From: Streptomyces sp. Ncost-T10-10d
Lineage (GTDB): Bacteria; Actinomycetota; Actinomycetes; Streptomycetales; Streptomycetaceae
Direction: 5' to 3'
Assembly: GCF_900091955.1 (NCBI RefSeq)
Contig: NZ_FMDF01000182.1
Location: forward strand, 62,001-126,000
DNA length: 64,000 nt
The notes below the pieces were generated by a model. It was not told the origin of the DNA. It saw only the letters and a list, made by a program, of their open reading frames with translations, and did not search any database. Below, one piece after another: positions 28,509 to 36,804 of this stretch (within the stretch, counting starts at the first letter, position 1; every line of letters begins with the position of its first letter). A program made the translations under genes and the position numbers.

Positions 28509-29668
28509 CTCGCACGATCTGGACGAGCTGGCCGTCCAGGGAAGCCCTCTCACAGGTGAACCGCGCCCGCCCACGGGCGGCGATCGCCTGGTCCATCCGG
28601 CTGGGTCTGCTCACCGCCATGCTCTGGGGCACATTCACCGGCGAACGGTTCGGGCCCTGGGAACTTGCGCTCGGGCTGGTGGGCGTTCTGGGTTGTGTGG
28701 TTGCCGCGTGGGCGTTCTTCCGGACCAGCCTGGAACACCGGTTGTGGTCGTCGCTGGGACTTCTGGTGTTGCTGATGGTGGCGGCACTCGGTGCGCAACA
28801 GGCCGGCGTCGGTGTGCCCGCGGTGATCCTGTGGTGTGGTTGCGCGGTCGCCGCGCTGGAGAGGCTGCCGCTCGCGGCGGGCCTCCCCACCACGGCCGTC
28901 GCGCTCGGCGCGTACGCCGCCGTCAACACCGACGGTTGGCTGACCACGGCCATGACCACAGCGGGCCTCTCCCTGGCGGGCTACGTGATCAGACTGGATG
29001 CCGAGGCCCGCGGCAGCGCCCAGAGACTTCTCACGCAGGAGCGGGCGGCCCGCGCGGCGGAGGCCGAGACGGCGGCCCTGGACGAGCGTGCCAGGATCGC
29101 CCGGGAGATCCACGATGTGCTCGCCCACAGCCTCTCGGCGCAGCTGGTACATCTGGAGGCGGCGCGACTGCTGATCGAGCGGGAGCCCCCGGGGGAGTTC
29201 CGGGACCGGGTGCTCGAGCGGGTGGTGGCGGCACGCTCCATGGCGCGTGAGGGGCTTGCGGAGACCCGTCAGGCTCTGTCGGCGCTCCGGGGGGAGGTGT
29301 CCCCGGTGGAGGATTTCCTGCGGCAGCTGGTGGCCGCGGAGGCTGCCGAGGTCAGCGTGTCGGGGGAACAGCGGACGCTGACCGCTGAGGCGTCGCAGAC
29401 GGTACGGCGGGTGGCGCAGGAGGCCCTGACCAATGTGCGCAAGCACGCACCGGGGGCCAGGGTCCTCGTGCGGCTGGAGTATCTGCCGGACGAAATCGCC
29501 CTGGAGGTCCGGGATTCAGGTGGGCACGGACGCGAGGAGGAGCTCGCCGTCAGTGGCTCCGGATACGGTCTGCTGGGGATGCGGGAGCGGGCCGAGCTGA
29601 TAGGCGGGACGCTGGAGGCCGGTCTCGGCGAGGAGGGTTTCGTGGTGAGTCTGCGGGTGCCCGCGTGA
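28505..29668 (+). CDS. NarL-type sensor histidine kinase
   Basis: A 387-residue membrane kinase. Six or so hydrophobic segments cover about residues 25-170. The HisKA_3 box DERARIAREIHDVLAHSLSAQLVHLEAA has the phospho-accepting His in EIHDVLAH. The ATPase domain follows (VRRVAQEALTNVRKHAPGARV, then GYGLLGMRERAELIGGTLEAG). This is the LiaS/DesK family layout. It overlaps both neighbours by 4 bp (GTGA). The membrane protein upstream may sense with it. The stimulus is unknown. Confidence 0.9.
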   Translation: MTRTIWTSWPSREALSQVNRARPRAAIAWSIRLGLLTAMLWGTFTGERFGPWELALGLVGVLGCVVAAWAFFRTSLEHRLWSSLGLLVLLMVAALGAQQAGVGVPAVILWCGCAVAALERLPLAAGLPTTAVALGAYAAVNTDGWLTTAMTTAGLSLAGYVIRLDAEARGSAQRLLTQERAARAAEAETAALDERARIAREIHDVLAHSLSAQLVHLEAARLLIEREPPGEFRDRVLERVVAARSMAREGLAETRQALSALRGEVSPVEDFLRQLVAAEAAEVSVSGEQRTLTAEASQTVRRVAQEALTNVRKHAPGARVLVRLEYLPDEIALEVRDSGGHGREEELAVSGSGYGLLGMRERAELIGGTLEAGLGEEGFVVSLRVPA

Positions 29669-30342
29669 ACGCGCGGGTCGTGGTCGCCGATGACCAGTCG
29701 GTGGTGCGCGAAGGAATCGTGATGCTGTTGGGGCTGCTGCCCGGAATCGAGGTGGTCGGGTCGGCGAAAGACGGTGAAGAGGCCGTCGCGCTCGTGGCCG
29801 AGCTGGCCCCCGACGTGGTTCTGATGGATCTGCGGATGCCCCGTTGCGACGGGGCGGAGGCAACACGGCGGATCCGCAGGGAGTATCCGGGAACCCAGGT
29901 GGTGGTGCTCACGACATTCGCGGATGACGACTCGCTCTTCCCCGCGCTGCAGGCGGGAGCTCGGGGCTATCTCACCAAGGATGCCGGGGGCGATGAGATC
30001 GTGCGGGCCATCCAGGCCGTGCTGTCGGGCGAGGCCGGGCTCTCGCCTTCCGTGCAGCGCCGTCTGCTGGAGCGCGTCACCACGCAGACCCCGCCGCCCG
30101 GTTCGGCCCCCGAGCCCCAGCTGCCCGACGGTCTGACACCACGCGAGCTGGAAGTGCTGGTTCTGATCGCGGAAGGGCTGTCCAACCTGGAGATCGCCCG
30201 CAGGCTGCACATTTCGCAGGCCACCGTGAAAAGCCACATCAACAACCTCTTCGCCAAGGCCGGAGTACGCGACCGGGCACAGGCCGTTCGCTATGCGTAC
30301 GTTCGGGGCCTCGCACAGCCGTCCGGGTCGACCTTCACCTGA
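29665..30342 (+). CDS. LuxR-type response regulator
   Basis: A 225-residue NarL/FixJ-family regulator, partner of the upstream kinase (4-bp overlap). The receiver domain is residues about 1-120 with phospho-Asp in APDVVLMDLRMP and the Thr/Lys pair in VVLTTFADDD and YLTKDAGGDE. The LuxR helix-turn-helix lies at about residues 155-215 (LTPRELEVLVLIAEGLSNLEIARRLHISQATVKSHINNLFAK). A short intergenic region then precedes the DUF485 gene. Confidence 0.92.
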   Translation: MNARVVVADDQSVVREGIVMLLGLLPGIEVVGSAKDGEEAVALVAELAPDVVLMDLRMPRCDGAEATRRIRREYPGTQVVVLTTFADDDSLFPALQAGARGYLTKDAGGDEIVRAIQAVLSGEAGLSPSVQRRLLERVTTQTPPPGSAPEPQLPDGLTPRELEVLVLIAEGLSNLEIARRLHISQATVKSHINNLFAKAGVRDRAQAVRYAYVRGLAQPSGSTFT

Positions 30343-30439
30343 AGTGGTGAAGACCGGCAAATCAATGCCCGAGATCTTCCCGATCTGCCCATTCTTGGGT
30401 ACACGGCCGAAGTGGTCCGTGGACAAGGGGAGTTGTTAG

Positions 30440-30916
30440 GTGGAGAAGGAAGCAGGGCACGAGGCCGCAGCGATGCGACTCGACGACCCGTGGGACGACG
30501 TGCTGGCCTCCGGATGGGGCGAGTCGGATGGTGCGGGGAGCTTCCCTCCCGCCGGACCACCCGGGCACGCCGACCCGCAGCGCGGCCACAGTGCGGCCGA
30601 TATCTACCTGGAGGTGCAGCGCAGCGAGGCCTTCCAGGAAGTGCGCCGTCGGTACCGGCGCTTCGTCGTCCCCGCGACCCTCGCCTTCCTCGTCTGGTAT
30701 CTCGCCTACGTCGCCGCCGCGATCACCGCACCCGGGCTGATGGCCCGTCCGGTGGCCGGAGCGGTCAATGTCGCGATGGTTGCAGGGCTCGGCCAGTTCC
30801 TCACGACGTTCCTTCTCACCGGGGCCTACGCACGTCACGCACGACTGCGCAGGGACCGGGCCGCACTCGATCTGCGCTGGGAGACACAGGAGATGACGCG
30901 GGGGATCGGGCGTTGA
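30440..30916 (+). CDS. DUF485 membrane protein, partner of the solute symporter
   Basis: A 158-residue protein. The first 60 residues are polar; DUF485 spans residues about 55-145, with two transmembrane segments (FVVPATLAFLVWYLAYVAAAITAPGLM and AVNVAMVAGLGQFLTTFLLTGAYARHARL) and the signature EVQRSEAFQEVRRRYRRFV. DUF485 proteins are usually encoded just before acetate/monocarboxylate symporters and often fuse with or regulate them. The stop codon overlaps the symporter start (TTGA). The start is GTG at 30440. Confidence 0.9.
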   Translation: MEKEAGHEAAAMRLDDPWDDVLASGWGESDGAGSFPPAGPPGHADPQRGHSAADIYLEVQRSEAFQEVRRRYRRFVVPATLAFLVWYLAYVAAAITAPGLMARPVAGAVNVAMVAGLGQFLTTFLLTGAYARHARLRRDRAALDLRWETQEMTRGIGR

Positions 30917-32505
30917 GCGGGAACCACCAGACCCTGGCGCTCCTGCTGTTCAGCGCCTTCATCGCAGTGACGCTTGCCATCACCACCTGGGTGAGCCGTA
31001 ACCGGCACGGCTCGGCGGAGGAGTTCTATGCGGGCGGTCGGCTGTTCTCCCCCATGGAGAACGGTTTCGCCATCGCCGGCGACTACATGTCGGCCGCGTC
31101 CTTCCTCGGTATCTCCGGCCTGATCGCCCTCTTCGGCTACGACGGCATGCTCTACTCGGTAGGGTTCCTCGTCGCCTGGCTCGTCGTCCTGCTCCTGGTC
31201 GCCGAACTGGTCCGCAACTGCGGCCGGTTCACACTCGCCGATGTGGTGGCGGCGCGGATGGCGGAGCGCCCGGTCAGGATCGCCGCCGGCACCTCGTCCG
31301 TCACCGTCTCCGTGCTCTATCTCGTCGCACAGATGGTGGGTGCGGGCAGCCTGGTCGCGCTGCTTCTCGGCGGTACGAGCAGCGCCGCCCGTTCCTGGAC
31401 TGTCATCGGTGTCGGGGCGCTCATGGTGATCTACGTATCGCTCGGCGGGATGCGCGCCACCACCTGGATCCAGATCGTCAAGGCCGTTCTGCTGATGGCG
31501 GGAGCGGTCGCGCTCACCGTGCTCGTCCTGGCCCACTTCCACGGCAACTTCAATGCCCTGCTCAACTCCGCCGCCGAACGGAGCGGGCACGGAAGCCGGT
31601 TCCTCTCGCCCGGCCTCCGGTACGGCGGATCCTGGACGGCACGGATCGACTTCATCAGCCTGGGCCTGGCCCTGGTGCTCGGTACGGCGGGGCTGCCGCA
31701 CATCCTGTCGAGGTTCTACACCGTGCCCACCGCCCGTGCGGCCCGCCGTTCGGTCGTCTGGTCCATCGGGCTCATCGGCAGCTTCTACCTGATGACGATC
31801 GTGCTCGGATTCGGGGCGGCGGCCCTGGTCGGCTCGGCGGAGGTACGAGCGTCGAATTCCGCGGGGAACACAGCGGTTCCGCTGCTGGCCCGGGTGCTCG
31901 GTGGTGGCGAAGGATCCACCGGGGGAACGATTCTGTTCGCGGTGGTCGCCGCTGTCGCCTTCGCGACCATCCTTGCCGTCGTCGCGGGGATCACCCTCGC
32001 CTCGTCCGCCTCTGTGGCCCATGACCTCTACGCCTCGCTGAGGCGTCCTGGCTCCAAGCAGTGCAGCGAGGTCACCGTGGCCCGGGTCGCCGCAGCGGGG
32101 ATCGGGGTGGCCGCCATCGGGCTCGGTCTGGTCGCCCAGGACCTGAATGTGGCGTTCCTGGTGGGGCTCGCCTTCGCCGTCGCCGCTTCGGCCAACCTCC
32201 CCGTGCTGCTGTACTCCCTGTTCTGGCGGAACTTCACCACCCGCGGAGCGGTCTGGTCGGTCTACGGCGGGCTGATCCCCGCCGTACTGCTCGTGCTGCT
32301 CTCCCCGATCGTCTCCGGCAGCCCCACCTCGCTCTTCCCCGGCGTCGACTTCCAGCTCTTCCCCCTGGAGAACCCCGGCCTGGTCTCCATCCCGCTGGGC
32401 TTCCTGGCCGGCTGGATCGGAACGGTCACGTCCACCGAGCCGCCCGACGCCGCCAAACATGCGGAGACCGAGGTCCGTGCGCTGACCGGGGCAGGAGCGG
32501 TGTAG
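30913..32505 (+). CDS. Sodium:solute symporter (acetate/monocarboxylate type)
   Basis: A 530-residue transporter with about 13 hydrophobic segments. Family markers are GRLFSPMENGFAIAGDYMSAASFLG, the MVGAGSLVALLLG segment, and LVLGTAGLPHILSRFYTVPTARAARRSV. It is related to ActP/MctC transporters for short organic acids. The TTG start at 30913 overlaps the stop codon of the DUF485 gene, so the two are coupled. The convergent CitA/CitB-like two-component system begins 31 bp after it, which suggests organic-acid-dependent control; that link is inferred from position only. Confidence 0.9.
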   Translation: MSGNHQTLALLLFSAFIAVTLAITTWVSRNRHGSAEEFYAGGRLFSPMENGFAIAGDYMSAASFLGISGLIALFGYDGMLYSVGFLVAWLVVLLLVAELVRNCGRFTLADVVAARMAERPVRIAAGTSSVTVSVLYLVAQMVGAGSLVALLLGGTSSAARSWTVIGVGALMVIYVSLGGMRATTWIQIVKAVLLMAGAVALTVLVLAHFHGNFNALLNSAAERSGHGSRFLSPGLRYGGSWTARIDFISLGLALVLGTAGLPHILSRFYTVPTARAARRSVVWSIGLIGSFYLMTIVLGFGAAALVGSAEVRASNSAGNTAVPLLARVLGGGEGSTGGTILFAVVAAVAFATILAVVAGITLASSASVAHDLYASLRRPGSKQCSEVTVARVAAAGIGVAAIGLGLVAQDLNVAFLVGLAFAVAASANLPVLLYSLFWRNFTTRGAVWSVYGGLIPAVLLVLLSPIVSGSPTSLFPGVDFQLFPLENPGLVSIPLGFLAGWIGTVTSTEPPDAAKHAETEVRALTGAGAV

Positions 32506-32536
32506 TCCCGCGTGCGTACCGTACGGGCCGGACCCC

Positions 32537-33220
32537 TCAGGCCTGCCCGCCGGTGGACCAGGTGTAGCGGTGTTCCGGACGGCCCGTCTCGCCGTACCGC
32601 AGCGTCAGCCGCACCCTGCCGGTCCTTTCCAGCAGCTTCAGATAGCGCTGGGCGGTCTGCCGGCTCATCCCGGCGCTCTCCGCGATCTCCTGCGCGGAGA
32701 GCGGTCCTTCGGCGCTCCGGAGTGCTTGTTTGACCAACTCCGCCGTGGTCGGTGAATGCCCCTTGGGCAGGTCGGGTTCGCCCGCCGCCCACAGGGCGCC
32801 GAACAGCCGGTCCACCTCACCCTGCTCCGCCTCGCCGCCTCCTTCGAGGGTGTGGCGCAGTGTCGCGTACGCCTCCAGCTTGGTGCGCAGCCCCGCGTAG
32901 GTGAACGGCTTCACCAGGTACTGCAGCGCACCGTGTCGCATGGCCTCCTGGACGGTGGCGACGTCGCGCGCCGCCGTCACCATGATCACGTCTGTGTGGT
33001 GACCGCGCCTGCGCAGCTCACGCACCATCGTCAGACCGTTGTGGTCGGGCATGTAGTGGTCCAGCAGGACCAGGTCCACACGCTGTTCCTCGATCGTGGC
33101 GAGGGCTTCGGCGGCAGAGTGCGCCTGGGCGGCCACCCGGAATCCCGGCACCCTGGAGACGTAGGCCGCATTGACCTTCGCGACCCGGATGTCGTCATCC
33201 ACGACCAGGACCTCGATCAC
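32537..33220 (-). CDS. CitB/DcuR-type response regulator
   Basis: A 227-residue regulator. The receiver domain (residues about 1-118) has IEVLVVDDDIRVAKVNAAYV, phospho-Asp in VDLVLLDHYMPDHNGL, and the Lys in YLVKPFTYAGL. The C-terminal DNA-binding region is a helix-turn-helix (PLSAQEIAESAGMSRQTAQRYLKLLERTGRV, about residues 172-203). Systems of this type often sense C4-dicarboxylates or citrate. It overlaps the upstream kinase gene by 4 bp and converges on the symporter gene. Confidence 0.92.
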   Translation of the reverse strand: MIEVLVVDDDIRVAKVNAAYVSRVPGFRVAAQAHSAAEALATIEEQRVDLVLLDHYMPDHNGLTMVRELRRRGHHTDVIMVTAARDVATVQEAMRHGALQYLVKPFTYAGLRTKLEAYATLRHTLEGGGEAEQGEVDRLFGALWAAGEPDLPKGHSPTTAELVKQALRSAEGPLSAQEIAESAGMSRQTAQRYLKLLERTGRVRLTLRYGETGRPEHRYTWSTGGQA

Positions 33221-34944
33221 TGAGCCTCTCCCGCGATGTCGGTTTTCGGTTCGGTCATTTCCCGTTCGGTCATGCCAGGGTCGGTCATGTCCGGGTCCGT
33301 CATGCTCTGGACGACCAAGGCTTCCGGCAGCACGACGGTGAACTCGGCGCCGCCGTCCGCGGCCCCGTCGACAGTGACGCGGCCACCCTGCCGTTCCGCC
33401 AGCCGCCGCACCAGTGCAAGGCCCAGCCCGCGCTTGCCGTGCGCCGGGAGTTCCTTCGTCGACCAGCCCTCCGTGAAGATCGATTCATGTTGCCCGGGCG
33501 GAACCCCAGGGCCGTTGTCGCGGACCCGCAGCACCACGGTACGGCCCTCGGCGCGCAGGCCCACCTCGATCAGGGCGCCGTCCGCCCCGGCCGCCGCGTC
33601 CAGTGCGTTGTCCACGAGATTGCCGACGACGGTGACCAGCCCACGAGGGTCCACCAGCCGGTCCGGTAGCAGGGTCCCGGGGGCCATGCGGAGCGCGACA
33701 CCGCGCTCCGCCGCGACCGTGGCCTTGCCGACCAGGAGCGCGGCCAGCAGTGGGTCGTGCACCTTCTCGGTGACCTGCTCGGCCGTTGCCCGGTGGACGC
33801 CGACGACCTCGGTGACGTACTCCATCGCGTCCTCGTGCATGTCCAGCTCCAGCAGCCCCAGGAGGGTGTGCATCCGGTTGGCGTGCTCGTGGTCCTGGGC
33901 CCGCAGCGCGTCGATCAGGCCACGGGTGGAGTCGAGCTCGCGGCCGAGATGTTCGAGTTCAGTGCGGTCGCGGAGGGTGGCGACGGCGCCGCCGTCTTCG
34001 GTCGGCATCCGGTTGGCGAGCAGGACCCGGGTTCCCTGCACCGTCAGCAGATCGTCGCCGACCACCCGGCCGGTCAGTACATCGACGGTCCGCCCCTCGC
34101 CGAGCACGGCGTCGAGCGTGCGGCCCGCGGCATCGGGGCCGAGCCCCAGCAGCCGCTGCGCCTCGTCGTTCAGGAGCCGGATGCGGCCGGTCCGGTCGAG
34201 TGCCACGACCCCTTCCCGGATGCCGTGCAGCATTGCTTCGCGCTCCGTCAGCAGCGCGGAGATATCCGAGAAGGCGAGGTCGTGCGTCTGTCGCTGGAGG
34301 CGCCGGGAGATCAGATGGGCGGCCAGCGCCCCGACAGCGAGCGCCCCGCCCGCGTAGGCGAACAGCCCGGGAATCGCCGCGAGGAGCCGGGCGCGGACAC
34401 TGTCGTACGCGATCCCGACGGAGACCGCGCCCACGATGTGGTCCGTCCCGTCGCGCAGAGGTACCTTTCCGCGGGCCGAGCGGCCGAGTGTGCCGCTGTC
34501 GATCTCCATGACGTTACGGCCGGCGAGCGCGTCGCTCGGATCGGTTGAGACGACCTTGCCGATCTGGTCGGTATCGGTGTGCGACCAGCGCACCCCGCGC
34601 CGGTCCATGACGACGATGTACTCGGCGCCGGTGGCGCGTCTGATCCGCTCGGCTGCGGTCTGTACGGGCCCGGTGGGGGCTGGGGCCGTGGAGAGCAGCG
34701 ACTCCGTGATCTGCGGCTGGGCCGCCGTGCTCTGCGCGATGGCGAGTGCACGGCGCATCGCCTGATCGTCGAGCTGTGCGCTGAGGGGTGCCAGAAAGAG
34801 GCCGGTGGCGAGTACGGTGACACCGGTGGCGATGGCCAACTGCATCAGCAGGACCTGGGAGAAGACCCGCTGCGGCCAGCCGAGTCGGCGTGCTCTCCTG
34901 GCGGTAGGCGGTGGAGCGCTCATCGTATGAACGGTAGAGGACAT
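33217..34944 (-). CDS. CitA/DcuS-type sensor histidine kinase
   Basis: A 575-residue membrane kinase. An N-terminal helix (VFSQVLLMQLAIATGVTVLATGLFLA) and a second near residue 190 (LLAAIPGLFAYAGGALAVGALAAHLIS) flank a periplasmic sensor, whose end includes GKVPLRDGTDHIVGAVSVGIAYD. A cytosolic PAS region follows (HGIREGVVALDRTGRIRLLNDEAQRLLGLG). The kinase domain has QDHEHANRMHTLLGLLELD with the phospho-His, then the ATPase (NLVDNALDAA, GPGVPPGQHESIF, GKRGLGLALVRRLAERQGG). It is the CitA-type layout. A start at 34923 (MSAPPP) is nearly as likely. Overlap with the response regulator gene is 4 bp. Confidence 0.9.
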   Translation of the reverse strand: MSSTVHTMSAPPPTARRARRLGWPQRVFSQVLLMQLAIATGVTVLATGLFLAPLSAQLDDQAMRRALAIAQSTAAQPQITESLLSTAPAPTGPVQTAAERIRRATGAEYIVVMDRRGVRWSHTDTDQIGKVVSTDPSDALAGRNVMEIDSGTLGRSARGKVPLRDGTDHIVGAVSVGIAYDSVRARLLAAIPGLFAYAGGALAVGALAAHLISRRLQRQTHDLAFSDISALLTEREAMLHGIREGVVALDRTGRIRLLNDEAQRLLGLGPDAAGRTLDAVLGEGRTVDVLTGRVVGDDLLTVQGTRVLLANRMPTEDGGAVATLRDRTELEHLGRELDSTRGLIDALRAQDHEHANRMHTLLGLLELDMHEDAMEYVTEVVGVHRATAEQVTEKVHDPLLAALLVGKATVAAERGVALRMAPGTLLPDRLVDPRGLVTVVGNLVDNALDAAAGADGALIEVGLRAEGRTVVLRVRDNGPGVPPGQHESIFTEGWSTKELPAHGKRGLGLALVRRLAERQGGRVTVDGAADGGAEFTVVLPEALVVQSMTDPDMTDPGMTEREMTEPKTDIAGEAQ

Positions 34945-35021
34945 TCCGGCACTTTCCGAAATTCCCTTCCGCTTTCCGGGATTCTCCTCGTTCCCATATT
35001 TACGTAAACCAGGCTGTCGCC

Positions 35022-35348
35022 GTGCGCCTGCTCGACCAGGGCGTCACGGGCATCATCTGCGCCAGTGACCCGCTCGCGTTCGGAGCTGTGCGCGCCGCGC
35101 GCCGTCGCGGTCTTTCGGTTCCCGCCGATGTGTCGGTCGTCGGTTACGACGACTCGGCCTTCATGAACTGCACCGAGCCTCCGCTGACCACCGTCCGACA
35201 GCCGATCGAGGCCATGGGACGCGCCGCCGTCGAGCTGCTCTGTGTACAGATCGGGGGGCGTACCGTGCCGTCCGACGAACTGCTCTTCGAGCCGGAACTG
35301 GTGGTGCGCGGCTCCACCGCCCAGCCGCCGCACACTGCCTCTCGTTGA
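35022..35348 (+). pseudogene. C-terminal remnant of a LacI-family regulator
   Basis: About 108 residues match the end of a LacI-type effector domain: VTGIICASDPLAFGAVRAARRRGLSVP, then DVSVVGYDDSAFMNCTEPPLTTVRQPIEAMG, then LLFEPELVVRGST. The helix-turn-helix and first half of the sugar-binding domain are missing, because the coding signal starts only at about 35000. A truncated gene this short cannot bind DNA as a normal LacI repressor. It lies next to the CitA-type kinase, and the missing 5' part is not found nearby in either direction. Confidence 0.85.
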
Positions 35349-35377
35349 CCGTCGCGAATTTGCGTTGCACGAACTGC

Positions 35378-36712
35378 CTATTGCAGCAGCCCATCTGCGG
35401 GGGTGGGTAGCGGCTGAGGGGGGCGAGGGCCTCCGTACTGGCCGCTGGGGCGTATACGCAGCGGCCGTTCCCCGTACTCCTCCAGCGCATGCGCGATCCA
35501 GCCCGCCGTGCGCGACACCGCGAACACCGTCTCGCCCGCCTCCGCGGCCATGTCCGAGGAGACCGAGAGCACGGCGAGCGCCAGGTCGACATTGGCGTGC
35601 AGGGGCGTGTGGCGGGCGGTCGTGGTGACCACGTCGCGCGCTGCGGCGAGCGCGGGAGCCGCCTGCGGGACGTCCGCGAGCAGAGCGAACAGCGTCTGCG
35701 CCCGCGGATCCTCGGAGGTGTACAGGCGGTGGCCGAGGCCCGGGACCCTTCGTCCGGTACGGAGATGATCCGCGACCACCGGTACCGCGCTGCCCCGCTC
35801 CAGGACCTCGGTCAGCATTCGATGCGCCAGACCGCTCGCGGCCCCGTGCAGCGGGCCTTCCAGGACTCCCAGGCCCGCGGAGACCACGGCGTACGGATGG
35901 GCATGGGCGGAAGCGGCGACCCTGGCGGCCAGTGTCGACGCCGCGAGATCGTGGTCGATCAGCAGGGCGAGGGCGGTGTCCAGTGCGGCAACTGACGGCT
36001 CGTCGGCCGGCCGGGCGGTGAGCTTCGGCCACAGTCGCCGTGCCAGCCCGGCCCCGCTCCCGTCCGCCCTCCCGTCGGATCCGTCACCCGTCGAAGATGC
36101 GCCCGAGGCCAGGGGCAGCGCTCCGACCAGGGTCGGAATCAGGCTCCGTGCGCTGGCGAGCACCGCCTCGCCCGAGAGGTCGAAGCGGAGCGGGTCGGCG
36201 GTCGCCGCGGCGATCACTGCCACCCGCAGCCGGTCCGTCGAGCCGCTGTGCGCGGGCAGCGCGTCGACCGCCCGGCGTGCCGCAGCCAGCGCCTCAGCGG
36301 GTGCCGTGAAGCGGATTCCGGGCCGCAGATCGCCGGTCCAGAGCCATTCGGCGACCTCCTCGTAGGCGTACTGCCTGGCCAGTTCGGTCGCGTCGACGCC
36401 ACGGAAGTAGTAGCGGTCGCTCTCGATCAGGGTGATGCCGGTACGGAAGACCAGATCACCGGTGGCGGCCGAGGACTCCCGGCGGCCCGTGCGCCGGGCC
36501 AGGGCATCGACCTCCGCGACGTCGAACGTGCTGCCGCGTCCGCCGGCAGCGCGCCTGCTGCTCAGCTGGCCCCGGCTGACATAGGCGTACACCGTCTCGG
36601 GCTTCACACCGAGGCGCTCAGCCGTCTCCCGGGTGCTGAGCCGCTGCGGGGCCGTCGCACCGGGGGCGTCACCGGGTGCTGCTTGATCCTTCATGTTGCC
36701 AACCGTATCCAT
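35378..36712 (-). CDS. Citrate synthase-like protein with N-terminal helix-turn-helix
   Basis: A 444-residue fusion. Residues about 23-75 form a MerR/excisionase-like helix-turn-helix (RLSTRETAERLGVKPETVYAYVSRGQLSSRR). The rest is citrate-synthase-like: DLVFRTGITLIESDRYYFRGV, VGALPLA, and the catalytic-type block VLEGPLHGAASGLAHRM. GLGHRLYTSEDPRAQTLF gives the second His, and TPLHANVDLALAVL a further site. The active-site His of the first block is present (GPLHG). A DNA-binding enzyme of this type could sense acetyl-CoA, oxaloacetate or citrate and act on the divergent operator. The start at 36712 is uncertain (alternative Met at 36694). Confidence 0.85.
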   Translation of the reverse strand: MDTVGNMKDQAAPGDAPGATAPQRLSTRETAERLGVKPETVYAYVSRGQLSSRRAAGGRGSTFDVAEVDALARRTGRRESSAATGDLVFRTGITLIESDRYYFRGVDATELARQYAYEEVAEWLWTGDLRPGIRFTAPAEALAAARRAVDALPAHSGSTDRLRVAVIAAATADPLRFDLSGEAVLASARSLIPTLVGALPLASGASSTGDGSDGRADGSGAGLARRLWPKLTARPADEPSVAALDTALALLIDHDLAASTLAARVAASAHAHPYAVVSAGLGVLEGPLHGAASGLAHRMLTEVLERGSAVPVVADHLRTGRRVPGLGHRLYTSEDPRAQTLFALLADVPQAAPALAAARDVVTTTARHTPLHANVDLALAVLSVSSDMAAEAGETVFAVSRTAGWIAHALEEYGERPLRIRPSGQYGGPRPPQPLPTPADGLLQ

Positions 36713-36713
36713 A

Positions 36714-36773
36714 TTGATTCAATCAACATTGACAGGATTGAAGTCAATCATAGATGGTCGAATCAATGTTGAT
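36714..36773. promoter_or_regulatory. Cluster of three TTGAT/ATCAA palindromes between divergent citrate synthase genes
   Basis: Palindromes TTGATTcAATCAA (36714-36726), GATTGA-AG-TCAATC (36736-36749) and ATCAA-TG-TTGAT (36762-36773) lie in the 92-bp divergent promoter. They are AT-rich, in contrast with the GC-rich surroundings. A + promoter candidate is TTGACA (36729-36734) with TAGATG (36751-36756), and a - promoter candidate is TATGAT (36752-36747). The palindromes overlap both, as operators should. Confidence 0.75.
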
Positions 36774-36804
36774 GAGATCCACTGGGACGCTCACGGAGGA
36801 AGAG

